A DNA stretch of 59,331 nt from Butyricicoccus faecihominis (lineage in GTDB: Bacteria > Bacillota > Clostridia > Oscillospirales > Butyricicoccaceae). The stretch lies in contig NZ_JANGCE010000025.1 of assembly GCF_024462775.1 (NCBI RefSeq), positions 1 to 59,331 on the forward strand, in the 5' to 3' direction. The notes beneath the pieces were generated by a model. That model had not been told where the DNA came from, did not search any database, and saw nothing but the letters and a program-made list of their open reading frames with translations. The translations under genes were made by a program, and so were the position numbers. Positions 25,057-33,742 of the stretch are shown here, in pieces (the stretch's first letter is position 1; each line of letters begins with the position of its first letter).

Positions 25057-26214
25057 TCATTGCACCTCGTCCAGCCGTACCCAGACGTTCCCCCCGCGGC
25101 AGCTTTCGACGCAGGCCTGCACAAAGCGCACGCCGTCCACGCCGTCCTGCGCGCGCGGGTAGAAATAGCGGTCGTCCGATTCGCAAACGCCGTTTTTCCG
25201 ATCCAGCAGGTGCTGGCAGAACGCCCGGTACAGGTTGGCGAACGCCTCGTAAAACCCTTCCGGGTGACCGGCGGGCAGGCGGGAAGCCGCCCTGCTGTCC
25301 GCGCCCAAGTAATCGCGCCCCGCGGCCAAGATCTGTACCGTTCCCCCCAGCTTGGACAGCCGCAGGTGGGTCGGATCGTCGTGCGACCACTCGACCGTGC
25401 CCTTGTCCCCCATGATCTTGAGTTCGATCGTACAATCGTGCCCGATCGCCGTGTTCGAGGTCCACAGCAGCCCGCCCGTGCCGTCCGCGCAGCGCAGCAG
25501 CACGCGGGCGGTCGTTTCGAGCGGCGCGCCTTCCGGGTAATAGCTGAAATCGGCCAGCACGCGGTCCAGCCGCAGGCCGGTCATGGAGCGGATCAAATAG
25601 TATAGGTGCACGCCCATACCGGCCGTCACATTGGAGTTTCCCGAGACCGCGGGGTCGCCGATCCAGCTCGTGAAGTTCTTTTCCCCGCTGTTTAGCCCCA
25701 AGATCATCCAATCCTGCGGGTATTCCGCCACAATATCGATGATTCTGCCGATCTCCCCCGCTTCGATCAGCCGTTTGCATTCCCGCATGATGGGATAGTG
25801 CGCGTAGGTATAGGGCACGCAGACCGCAAGGCCGTTTTTCTCGGCCAAATCGCGCAGCTCCTCCGCTTCGCGGACGCACAGCGTGAACGGCTTTTCGCAT
25901 ACCACGCTGATGCCATGCTCCAAAAAGCACTTGGTCACGCCGTAGTGCGTCTTATTGGGCGTGACGATGCTGACAAAGTCAATCCCATCCGGCCGCTTTG
26001 CCTCGGCTTCGGCCATCTCCTCGTAGGAGCCGTAAATCCGGTCGGGCGGCACGCCCCAAAATTCGCCGTCCGCGCGGTTGCGCTCCGGGTCGCGGGTAAA
26101 GCACCCGGCGGAAAGCACCGCCAGTCCGTCGATTCCGGCGCCGCGGCGGTGGCTGTTACCAATGTTGCCCCCGTTGCCGCCGCCCACCATGCCAAAACGC
26201 AGTTTTTTTTCCAT
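25057..26214 (-). CDS. Gfo/Idh/MocA-family oxidoreductase
   Basis: The 385-residue NAD(P)-dependent sugar dehydrogenase-type enzyme has an N-terminal Rossmann fold with GMVGGGNGGNIGNSHR, the family signature EKPF (near 105), and a C-terminal alpha/beta substrate domain with HLYYLIRSMTG carrying the likely catalytic His/Tyr region. Members oxidise hydroxyls of sugars, inositols or glycosides. It starts one base after the stop of the zinc dehydrogenase gene, and ribosome site GAGGAGG lies within that gene's end. Last gene of the unit, terminated at 24963-25010. Confidence 0.88.
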   Translation of the reverse strand: MEKKLRFGMVGGGNGGNIGNSHRRGAGIDGLAVLSAGCFTRDPERNRADGEFWGVPPDRIYGSYEEMAEAEAKRPDGIDFVSIVTPNKTHYGVTKCFLEHGISVVCEKPFTLCVREAEELRDLAEKNGLAVCVPYTYAHYPIMRECKRLIEAGEIGRIIDIVAEYPQDWMILGLNSGEKNFTSWIGDPAVSGNSNVTAGMGVHLYYLIRSMTGLRLDRVLADFSYYPEGAPLETTARVLLRCADGTGGLLWTSNTAIGHDCTIELKIMGDKGTVEWSHDDPTHLRLSKLGGTVQILAAGRDYLGADSRAASRLPAGHPEGFYEAFANLYRAFCQHLLDRKNGVCESDDRYFYPRAQDGVDGVRFVQACVESCRGGNVWVRLDEVQ

Positions 26215-26215
26215 G

Positions 26216-27274
26216 TTACGCCCTCCTCTGTCCGTCCGCGCCGCGCGGGTACAGCACGATTTTGACCGCCTCGCGCGCGCGCATCAGCGCAATGCCCGTT
26301 TCTATTTCGTCCAGCGGCAGCTCGTGCGTGATCAGCCGGTCCAGCTGGAGCGCCGGGTCTTGCAGCAGCTCGATCGCGGGCGGGAAGCTGTGCAGCGTGC
26401 TCAGCGTCGCCGTAATGGTCAGCTCCTTGATGTTGATGTCCGCCGGGCGGATGGACGACCGCTGTGTGCCGTCCTGTCCAAACACCAGAATGCGGCCGCC
26501 GCATTTCATCCCATCGATCGCCTGCGCGAGCACGGGCCCCGCGCCGACCGCGTCGATCGCAATATCGGCCAGCTCGCCCCAGCACGCGCCGAGCGCCTCG
26601 GCCAGCGGTTCCTTCGACGGATCGATCACCGCGTCCGCGCCGCAGCGCACCGCGTCCCGGCGGCGGCTCTCCATGGTTTCGCATACCGCCACATGGCGCA
26701 CGCCGCAAACCTTCAGCACCCGCAGAAAGATAAGGCCGATCGCCCCCGCGCCAAACAGCGCCACGCGCTCGAACGGCAGCGGACGGATGCGCCGCACCCC
26801 GTTCAGCACGCAGGCCAGCGGCTCGGCCAGCGCGGCCAGTTTGGCGGGCAGCTCCGGCGGGATCGGATGCAGCTGCTTCGCCGGTACCACGCAGTATTCC
26901 GCGAACCCGCCGTTTTTCCACTGGCCGATGTTTTGCGCGTTGCGGCACAGGTTTTCATGGCCGCTTCTACATGCGGGGCACACGCCGCAGCGGATATTTG
27001 GCTCCACCACCACGCGGTCGCCCGGCGCAACGTTTTGCACACTGCTGCCGACCGCCTCCACCGTGGCCGCGAATTCATGCCCCATCGTCGTGCCCGGGTC
27101 GCCCCGCTGTCCCTGCGGCACCTTCAAAATGTGCAGGTCGCTGCCGCAGATGCTCGCCGCTTCCACGTGCAGCAGCACATCGTCCGCCGCCTCGATCCGG
27201 GGGATCGGTATCTCCCGCACGCGGATCACGCCGCCGCCCTCGAATACCGCCGCCTGCATTGTTTTCTTATCCAT
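26216..27274 (-). CDS. Zinc-dependent medium-chain alcohol/polyol dehydrogenase
   Basis: The 352-residue enzyme of the sorbitol/threonine dehydrogenase group. Catalytic zinc ligands lie in CGSDLH and GHE (about 43-70). A structural zinc site is formed by the four Cys in CGVCPACRSGHENLC (about 97-111). The NAD-binding Rossmann motif is GAGAIGL (about 174-180). It should oxidise a polyol or sugar alcohol. It sits between a LacI-type regulator and a Gfo/Idh/MocA dehydrogenase, so a two-step oxidation of one substrate family is plausible. Confidence 0.9.
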   Translation of the reverse strand: MDKKTMQAAVFEGGGVIRVREIPIPRIEAADDVLLHVEAASICGSDLHILKVPQGQRGDPGTTMGHEFAATVEAVGSSVQNVAPGDRVVVEPNIRCGVCPACRSGHENLCRNAQNIGQWKNGGFAEYCVVPAKQLHPIPPELPAKLAALAEPLACVLNGVRRIRPLPFERVALFGAGAIGLIFLRVLKVCGVRHVAVCETMESRRRDAVRCGADAVIDPSKEPLAEALGACWGELADIAIDAVGAGPVLAQAIDGMKCGGRILVFGQDGTQRSSIRPADINIKELTITATLSTLHSFPPAIELLQDPALQLDRLITHELPLDEIETGIALMRAREAVKIVLYPRGADGQRRA

Positions 27275-27371
27275 GGTCTATCACCCTTTCTTTTCAAAAG
27301 CCCCGTCCGGCGAATGCCGATTGCTATCGACACGCAAAACCGGGAACGTTCCCATATTGGGCGCAAAAAAA

Positions 27372-28424
27372 TCATATCCGGTTTCTCATCTGTGGGTCCA
27401 GATTTTCAAGGCTTTCCTTGTTCGCTATGTTCAGCGGCGTATAAAACGTCGGCTCCGGCGGCCTGTCGCCGCTGAGCAGGTATTGATACAGCGCCTTGAT
27501 GCTTTCATAGCCCTCTCGGAACGGGTTTTGGGTGATTACGAAATCGACCGCGTCCTTACGGCATAGTTCGATGGTCTCCTCAAAAATATCGCAGCCGATC
27601 AAGGCGATGCGCGCGCGGCCGCTGTCCAGCGCCGCCTGCGCGATCTGCGGATAGCTGATGCCCGTGCAAAACACGCCGTCGGTTTTTTCCGCGCTTTGGA
27701 AATAGGCGAGCGCCTGCCCGTAGTTCTGCGGGTCGCCCTCGCCGATGCAGCGCACCTGCCGCACCGCGACCGAGCCGCCCTTTTGCTCCAGCGCTTTCTG
27801 AAAGCCCTTTAGCCGTTCGGTATAGGCATGGTACTGGGCGCTTTCCTGAAAGACCGTTACGTTTCCGCGCCCGCCCAGCGCCGTGTGCATCAGGCTGCCC
27901 GCCACGCGGCCCGCCTGAAAGTAGTTTTGTCCAATAAAGCAAAAGCGTTTGGACTGCGGCAAATCCGAGCTGACCGTGATGACCGGTATGCCCTTTGCCT
28001 CGAGCAGGTTGACCGCTTCGATGATGCGGGGATGCAGCACCGGCTTGAGCACCACGCCGCGCACGCCGCTCGCCGCGAGCTGCCGCAATAGGCGGTACTG
28101 CTCCTCGTACTCGCCCGTGTGCATATCGTAAAATTCCAACCGGATGCCCAGATCGTAGAATTCGCTCTGCGCCGCTTCCAGCCCCTCGCGAATCTGCTGT
28201 TCAAACACGCGCCACCGAAAAACCACCGCGATCCGCATGGGCGAACGCTGCCTGCGCAGCGCCCGGCCGGCCGCGTTGGTGCGGTACCCGCTCTCCTCCG
28301 CGATGCGAAGGATGCGCTCGCGCAGTTCGGGCTTGACGCCGGACTGCCCTTTCAGCGCGCGGTCCACCGTGGATTTAGAGGTTCCGGCCTCGTCTGCTAT
28401 TGTCTTGATTGTGGGACGCATCAC
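27372..28424 (-). CDS. LacI-family transcriptional regulator
   Basis: The 350-residue repressor has an N-terminal helix-turn-helix (IKTIADEAGTSKSTVDRALKG, here residues about 5-24; KSTVDRAL is the recognition helix), hinge ending near residue 60, and a periplasmic-binding-protein-like sensor domain (about 65-340). It is the first gene of the regulator-dehydrogenase-dehydrogenase unit. Its promoter lies at 28473-28501, and a palindrome TTGTTAACAA at 28534-28543 could be its operator. The inducer is probably a sugar or polyol handled by the neighbouring enzymes. Confidence 0.9.
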   Translation of the reverse strand: MMRPTIKTIADEAGTSKSTVDRALKGQSGVKPELRERILRIAEESGYRTNAAGRALRRQRSPMRIAVVFRWRVFEQQIREGLEAAQSEFYDLGIRLEFYDMHTGEYEEQYRLLRQLAASGVRGVVLKPVLHPRIIEAVNLLEAKGIPVITVSSDLPQSKRFCFIGQNYFQAGRVAGSLMHTALGGRGNVTVFQESAQYHAYTERLKGFQKALEQKGGSVAVRQVRCIGEGDPQNYGQALAYFQSAEKTDGVFCTGISYPQIAQAALDSGRARIALIGCDIFEETIELCRKDAVDFVITQNPFREGYESIKALYQYLLSGDRPPEPTFYTPLNIANKESLENLDPQMRNRI

Positions 28425-28472
28425 CGGCCGACCTCATTTCCGCAAGCCAAATTTTCTTCTCTCGATAGCCTT

Positions 28473-28501
28473 ATTATAGGCGGCCTGCCGCTGCTTCGCA
28501 A
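28473..28501 (-). promoter_or_regulatory. Promoter of the LacI-type regulator unit
   Basis: On the minus strand TTGCGA (28496-28501) and TATAAT (28473-28478) are spaced by 17 bp. A 10-bp dyad TTGTTAACAA (28534-28543) lies 33 bases upstream of the -35 box. Confidence 0.65.
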
Positions 28502-28652
28502 TGCATATTTCTCACAATCTTGCCGCGCGAACTTTGTTAACAACATCCACATATTTATATCATTTTTTCAAAATGGGAACGTCACCATTCTTTTTATATC
28601 GGTATATATGTGCGCATTTCTCCATCTTTCCATTTGGCCTTCATGCGAAAAA

Positions 28653-28682
28653 GAGGGCCGCCGAAGCGCTTCGGCGGCCCCA
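28653..28682 (-). terminator. Rho-independent terminator after the isomerase gene
   Basis: The self-complementary GGGCCGCCGAAGC / GCTTCGGCGGCCC hairpin is followed on the minus strand by TCTTTTTC. It ends transcription of the sugar isomerase gene and insulates the LacI unit. Confidence 0.85.
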
Positions 28683-28697
28683 TTATCATGGGATTTC

Positions 28698-29636
28698 TTA
28701 TTTGCTGACGGTCTGCTTCAGCGCGTCGATCGAGGTAAGGACGCCCGCCTCGGTGGACATGGTCAGGTCCTCCATTTCGAGGGAAACGTCGCCGTCGTAG
28801 CCCATCATGTGGACTACCGAGAAGAACTCCTTCCACCACTGCAGGTCCTTGCCGCAGCCGACGGCCACGTAGTTCCACACGCGCTCCGCCGAATCGGTGA
28901 CCGGGCGGGGCTCCAAAATGCCGTCCACATCCGCCAAGCCGCGCTCGATGCGCGCGTCCTTGCCGTGCACGTGGTAGATGCAGCCCGCGAGCTTTCGCGC
29001 CGCCGCGATCGGGTCCGCGCCCAGCACCATCATGTGCGACGGGTCGAGGTTGATGCCGATCATCGGCCCCACCGCCTCGCGCAGCTTCAGCAGCGTCGAA
29101 GCGCTCCACACCATCGTGCCCGGGAACTCCTCGATCGCGATCTGCTCCACGCCGCACTTTTCACAATGCGCCGCAAATTCCTTCCAGAACTCGATGGTCA
29201 CCTTCCACTGGTATTCATAGGCCGGTGCCATGAAGTCCGGCCACGAGACCGTCGAGGTGATCCAGTTGGGCGTGGTGTCGCCGGGCGCGCCCGCGGGCAG
29301 GCCCGCCATGGCCACCAGCTTTTTTACGCCCAGCTTGCCCGCGAGCGCGGCGCAGTCGTACATGCTTTTCGCGTATTCCTTGCCGGTCTCGCTCGGCCAC
29401 GTCGGGTTGCAGGAGGTGTTCAGCGCCGAAATGCGCATGCCGCGCTTGTCGAGCTCGGCCAGCAGGTCCTTGCGCTTGCCCTCGTCCGCCAGCAGCGCGG
29501 CGGTGTCAATATGCTTGCGCGCGCCCCAGCCGCCCGCGGTCATTTCCACCGCGTCCAGCCCCAGACTTTTTACCTTGTCCAGCATGTCCGTGAAGGACAG
29601 GTCCGCGAATACGTCCGTGCAAATTGCTAGTTTCAT
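28698..29636 (-). CDS. Sugar phosphate isomerase/epimerase-type TIM-barrel enzyme
   Basis: The 312-residue AP-endonuclease-2/xylose-isomerase-like barrel. Metal ligands are visible in IEEFPG, LDPSH, HVHGKD and SLEMED. Start ATG 29636 with GGAGG upstream. In related clusters such enzymes work together with Gfo/Idh/MocA dehydrogenases on sugars, inositols or 3-keto-glycosides. The exact reaction cannot be told. Upstream lies repeat copy C, then the dehydrogenase at 30246-31424 and the ABC genes, all on the same strand. Confidence 0.82.
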   Translation of the reverse strand: MKLAICTDVFADLSFTDMLDKVKSLGLDAVEMTAGGWGARKHIDTAALLADEGKRKDLLAELDKRGMRISALNTSCNPTWPSETGKEYAKSMYDCAALAGKLGVKKLVAMAGLPAGAPGDTTPNWITSTVSWPDFMAPAYEYQWKVTIEFWKEFAAHCEKCGVEQIAIEEFPGTMVWSASTLLKLREAVGPMIGINLDPSHMMVLGADPIAAARKLAGCIYHVHGKDARIERGLADVDGILEPRPVTDSAERVWNYVAVGCGKDLQWWKEFFSVVHMMGYDGDVSLEMEDLTMSTEAGVLTSIDALKQTVSK

Positions 29637-29684
29637 AATATTATCCTCCGTTATTCTGTTGATTATAGGAACGAGCGACACAGG

Positions 29685-30150
29685 CAATGTCATTCAGTTA
29701 AGGATACACAAGTGATAACTGGACGGCAAACGCCCTTTGGGCTCCCTACCACGAGGGGGAGCTGGGCCGCGCGGAGCGCGGGTCTGAGGGGGGGCGTGAG
29801 GATTGTCGGCATTGATACGCGCGGATGCCTTAACGTGCGCTATTCGTAAAGCCCCCCATTCGTCACGCGCCTTACGGCGCGCGCCACCTTCCCCTCGTTG
29901 GGCATATGCGTAAACTTAAGCTGCGCGCGCAGAGCGCCCTTTGGGCTTCCCCCGACGAGGGGAAGCTGGGCCGCGCGAAGCGCGGGTCTGATGGGGGGCG
30001 CATGAATTGGCAGCATTGATGTGCGTGGCTGCCTTAAAGTGCGCTATTCGTTACGCCCCCCTTTCGTCACGCGCCTGCGGCGCGCGCCACCTTCCCCTCG
30101 TTGGGGGAAGGCTAGAACGAGGACGCGCCCTTTGAGCTCCCCCCTACGAG
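29685..30150. repeat. Mosaic palindromic repeat element, copy C
   Basis: The left end is CAATGTCATTCAGTTAAGG, as in the other copies. The interior has two tandem rounds of the module set: GGGCCGCGCG(A/G)AGCGCGGG, GGGGGGCG, conserved spacer, CATTCGTCACGCGCC and CCTTCCCCTCG. The right end is unclear, around 30150; the following 90 bases up to the dehydrogenase stop contain a GGGCACG / CGTGCCC inverted repeat and an AAGAAGAAA stretch. No gene seen. Confidence 0.8.
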
Positions 30151-30245
30151 GGCGGGTTTCCGCGTCGGTGGTTCGGCTGTGGCGGGCACGCCAAGGACGT
30201 GCCCGCCGGCCAGAGAAGAAAGAAGAAAAAAGAAAAGAATTGGTT

Positions 30246-31424
30246 TTACTTAAAGTCCACCCAGACGGCGCCCTTGTCAGCGGATTCGACGCACTTGACC
30301 ACCCAGCGGATGCCTTCGATGCCGTGCTCCAAATCGGGGTAAACGAGGTTTTTCAGCGTCTCTTCGTCGCCGCGGTTCTTCGCGTCCATCGCGACCGCGA
30401 AGCGGTTATAGAGGTTGGACCAAGAATCGATCAGGCCGGTGTAGTGCAGCGCGCCCAAGCGTTCGTACTCCAGCGCTTCCGGGGTCAGGTAGTCCATGGC
30501 GCGCACCAAGGTCTGCGCGGGCTTGCCCTGTACCTCATAGTGCAGTTCGTCCGGGTGCATGTCGTTCCACTCCAGCGAGGCCTTGGTGCCGACGATGCGG
30601 ATGTGCTGGCTCGACATATCGCCCGCGTTGACGGCCGAGGCCCACATGCGGCCCACCGCGCCGTTTTCATACCGCATCAGCACGTAGGCGTTGTCCTCCA
30701 AGGGCGCGCGGGAGCCGACGAAGCTCTGGCGGTCGCACAGCACCTGCTTGAGTTTGAGCTGCGGGCAGACCAGCTCGGACATGTAGAAGGTATGGGTGGA
30801 CAGGTCGCCCAGCACGAAGGACGGGCCGGACTTCTTGGGATCGACGCGCCACTTCTGGCCCTCGGCCTGCGTGTCGCCGGTCGGGTCGCATCCGAAGCCG
30901 TGCGCGTAGCGCAAATCGACCATGGTGACCTCGCCGATGTCGCCGTTCAGGATCATCTGCCGCATCTGCGTGAGCAGGTCGAAGCCGGAGAAGCCGTAGG
31001 TCACGCAGACAAGCTTGCCCACGCGCTCGGAAATCTTCTTGATCTCCTCGCCCTCTTCCACGGTGAAGAACAGCGGCTTTTCGCAAATGACGTGCAGACC
31101 GGCTTCCAGCGCGGCCTTGCAGACCTCGAAGTGCTGGAAGTTCGGGGTGGCGATGTCCACGGCTTCGATGCCGTCCGGGCGCTTCGCCTCGGCCTCGAAC
31201 ATGGTCTTGTAATCCGGGTACAGGCGGTCCTTGTCCATGCACAGCGCCGTGCCGAAATCCACGCAGCGCTGGAAATCCAGATCGAACGCGGCCGCTTTCA
31301 GTACAAACGAGGTGTTGTCGCGCATCGCGCCCAGACGGTGCTTGTAGCCCACGCCGCTCGTCTTGCCGCCGCCCACGATGCCCCAGCGGAACGGTCTGTC
31401 TATCTTCTTTTCGCCAATCAACAT
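30246..31424 (-). CDS. Gfo/Idh/MocA-family oxidoreductase
   Basis: The 392-residue dehydrogenase has a Rossmann motif WGIVGGGKTSGVGYKH (about 14-29), the signature EKPL (near 118), and a C-terminal substrate domain. GDLSTHTFYMSEL holds the His expected near the active site. It follows the sugar-binding protein gene by 54 bases and is part of the ABC transporter unit. It should oxidise the imported sugar or glycoside using NAD(P). It is a different subfamily from the enzyme at 25057-26214. Confidence 0.88.
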   Translation of the reverse strand: MLIGEKKIDRPFRWGIVGGGKTSGVGYKHRLGAMRDNTSFVLKAAAFDLDFQRCVDFGTALCMDKDRLYPDYKTMFEAEAKRPDGIEAVDIATPNFQHFEVCKAALEAGLHVICEKPLFFTVEEGEEIKKISERVGKLVCVTYGFSGFDLLTQMRQMILNGDIGEVTMVDLRYAHGFGCDPTGDTQAEGQKWRVDPKKSGPSFVLGDLSTHTFYMSELVCPQLKLKQVLCDRQSFVGSRAPLEDNAYVLMRYENGAVGRMWASAVNAGDMSSQHIRIVGTKASLEWNDMHPDELHYEVQGKPAQTLVRAMDYLTPEALEYERLGALHYTGLIDSWSNLYNRFAVAMDAKNRGDEETLKNLVYPDLEHGIEGIRWVVKCVESADKGAVWVDFK

Positions 31425-31478
31425 TTTGATACACTCACTTTCTTAAATTCATTTTTTGGTGTCGGATGGATGGTTCTC

Positions 31479-32429
31479 TTACTTCAAAAAATCGTCTACG
31501 TTGTCCGCGGTGACAGGCTCGAAATCCACAACGACCTTTTCGCCGGGGTCCTCGCCCTTCTGCATCTTCTGGATGGTCTCGTAGCAGTTCTGCGCGAGCG
31601 CCGGGGCGGACTGGCGGATCGAAATGGCCATTTCGCCTTCCTTAATCTTTTGCAGGGCTTCGTCGGTCGCGTCCACGCCCGCCACCAGCACGCCGGTGAG
31701 GCGGCCCGCGGCCTTCAGCGCTTCGACGGAACCAAGCGCCATCTGGTCGTTCGCGCAAACGATTGCGTCAAATTCGGGGTAGGACTGGCACCAGTCCTCC
31801 ACGACCTTCTGCGCCTTGTCGCGGGTGTACTCGCCGGTCATTTCGGCCATCAGCTCCACGTCGGGGCGCTTTTCGGCCATGGTCTCGTAGAAGCCGTCGT
31901 GCCGCTGCACGGAGTGGTACAGGCCGGGCGTGCCGGACAGGTAGAGCACCTTGGCGTTTTCGGGCAGCACCTCGGCCATGTATTCGGCCTGCATCACGCC
32001 CGCGTCGCGGTTCTGGCAGCCGACGAAGGTGTAATCGCCGCCCTCCGATTCAATGCCGAGGCAGATGACGGGGATGCCCGCGTCGTTCGCGGCCTTAACG
32101 CCCGGGGTGATGCCGGAATAGTCGATCGGCACCGCGATGATCGCGTCGACCTCCTGCATGATCGCGTCGTCGATCTGGTTGAGCTGCTTCTGGGGGTCCA
32201 TATTGGCTTCGGAGTTGACGACCTTGATCGTCGCGTCGCCCGCCACGAGTTCGTTAAAGGTATCCTTCTTGAGCTTGTCGAACACGTCCGAGTCGCCGGA
32301 GTTGCAGTAGGCCACGGTGAACACGTCGCCCGCCGCGCTTCCCTCGTCCGAGCCGCCGCCCGCGCCGCAGCCCGCGAGCGCGCCGAGCAGCATGGTACCG
32401 GCCAGCGCCAGAGATAAGTACTTTTTCAT
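31479..32429 (-). CDS. Ribose-type sugar ABC transporter substrate-binding lipoprotein
   Basis: The 316-residue protein has a lipoprotein signal peptide (MKKYLSLALAGTMLLGALAGC, lipobox LAGC) and a peripla-BP-4 fold like RbsB: FTVAYCNSGDSDVF near the N-terminus, VDAIIAVPIDYSG, and DAIVCANDQMALGSVEAL. It captures a sugar outside the membrane for the permease at 32753 and ATPase at 33735. A repeat element (copy D) lies between it and the permease gene; ribosome site GGGAGG. Confidence 0.9.
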   Translation of the reverse strand: MKKYLSLALAGTMLLGALAGCGAGGGSDEGSAAGDVFTVAYCNSGDSDVFDKLKKDTFNELVAGDATIKVVNSEANMDPQKQLNQIDDAIMQEVDAIIAVPIDYSGITPGVKAANDAGIPVICLGIESEGGDYTFVGCQNRDAGVMQAEYMAEVLPENAKVLYLSGTPGLYHSVQRHDGFYETMAEKRPDVELMAEMTGEYTRDKAQKVVEDWCQSYPEFDAIVCANDQMALGSVEALKAAGRLTGVLVAGVDATDEALQKIKEGEMAISIRQSAPALAQNCYETIQKMQKGEDPGEKVVVDFEPVTADNVDDFLK

Positions 32430-32461
32430 TTTCAGTTCCTCCCGTATCTTCTTTTTGATTA

Positions 32462-32728
32462 TGTTGGCAGGGTGGCGCTTCCCCTTTGGCCTTCCCCCCC
32501 ACGAGGGGAAGGTGGCGCGCGCCGTAGGCGCGTGACGAATGGGGGGCGTAACGAATAGCGCACTTTAAGGCAGCCACGCTCATCATGCTGCCCATTCATG
32601 CGCCCCCCATCAGTCACGGCTTCGCCGTGCCAGCTTCCCCTCGTCGGGGGAAGCCCAAAGAGCGCTCTATGCATACGCTGCTTCAGTTTACGCATATGCC
32701 CTCGTCGGGGGGAGCCCATAGGGCGGTT
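32462..32728. repeat. Mosaic palindromic repeat element, copy D, inside an ABC operon
   Basis: Nearly identical to copy E (compare 32488-32710 with 40000-40217). It contains the long imperfect palindrome running from GAAGGTGGCGCGCGCCG through GGGGGGCGTAAC, the conserved spacer, GCGCCCCCC and CACGGCTTCGCCGTG. The CAATGTCA terminus is missing. It separates the permease and binding-protein genes, so its transcript would fold strongly within the operon mRNA. Confidence 0.85.
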
Positions 32729-32752
32729 GCCACCCATTGACCACTTCTTCTG

Positions 32753-33742
32753 TTACTTTTTCGCCTTGGCCGCGGCCTGCTTGGTGACCACGTCGATGAT
32801 GACGGCGAAGAGGATGACAAGGCCCTTGACGACCTGCTGCCAGTAGGTGTTGATATGCAGAAGGTTCTGCACGTTGTTGATGATGCCGACGATGACCGCG
32901 CCGATGATGGTGCCGACGACGTTGCCCGAGCCGCCCGAAAGCGAGGTGCCGCCGACGACGACCGCCGTGATCGCGTCAAACTCGTACTGCAAGCCGCCCG
33001 CCGGGGTGCCGGAAGCCTGCCGCGCCATGAACACCACGGCCGCAAGGCCGGTGATCAGGCCGTCGAGGATAAAAGCGCGCTTGACCACGTTCTTGGATTT
33101 GATGCCGGACGCGATGGCCGCGTTTTCATTGCCGCCGACCGCGTAGATGTGGCGGCCGAAGCAGGTCTTGTTCAGCAGCACCCACGTGACGATAAACAGG
33201 ATGGCCATGATGAGGACCGAGGTCGGGATGGGCCCGATGAAGCCCTGACCGAACCAATTGAACGCATCGTCCATGCCGGATACCGGGGTGCCGTCCGTCA
33301 GCAGCAGCGCGCCGCCGCGGGCGATGGTTGTGACGGCGAGCGTCATGATAAACGCCGGGATGCCGAATTTGGTAATCACAAGGCCGTTCAGCGCGCCGAT
33401 CACCAGACCGACCAGCATCGCGATGAGCACGGTGATAACGGCCGCCGCGACCGGCGGCATCATGGTTTGCAGGCTGTTCATGGACAGGCACGCGATACAG
33501 CCGATGAAGGCCAGCTCCGAGCCGTAAGCGACGTTGATATGCCCTAAAATGATGACGAAGGTCGCGCCGAAGGCCAGCATGGCCACGACCGCGTTTTGCA
33601 ATAGGATGTTCGAGATGTTGCGCGGCTTGACAAAGTTCGGAACGAACAGGGCGGATAGGATCACGATGACCACGAGGATCATCAGCGTGCCCCACTTGCC
33701 ATAAAACTCGCCGAAGTTAAACTTTTTCTTGGTGTTATTCAC
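32753..33742 (-). CDS. Ribose-type sugar ABC transporter permease
   Basis: The 329-residue RbsC-like membrane protein has about ten membrane segments. Family landmarks are GIPAFIMTLAVTTIARGGAL, YAVGGNENAAIASGIK and FDAITAVVVGGTSLSGGSGN. It forms the channel dimer for the sugar carried by the lipoprotein at 31479. Its start overlaps the end of the ATPase gene by 8 bases, so the two are translationally coupled. Confidence 0.93.
   Translation of the reverse strand: MNNTKKKFNFGEFYGKWGTLMILVVIVILSALFVPNFVKPRNISNILLQNAVVAMLAFGATFVIILGHINVAYGSELAFIGCIACLSMNSLQTMMPPVAAAVITVLIAMLVGLVIGALNGLVITKFGIPAFIMTLAVTTIARGGALLLTDGTPVSGMDDAFNWFGQGFIGPIPTSVLIMAILFIVTWVLLNKTCFGRHIYAVGGNENAAIASGIKSKNVVKRAFILDGLITGLAAVVFMARQASGTPAGGLQYEFDAITAVVVGGTSLSGGSGNVVGTIIGAVIVGIINNVQNLLHINTYWQQVVKGLVILFAVIIDVVTKQAAAKAKK

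Noticed and set aside
30021-32417. 798-codon plus-strand open frame
   Set aside because: It lies opposite the dehydrogenase and sugar-binding lipoprotein genes, whose motifs are clear. The antisense product is low-complexity (HRRV, ALRV-type) with no family features.
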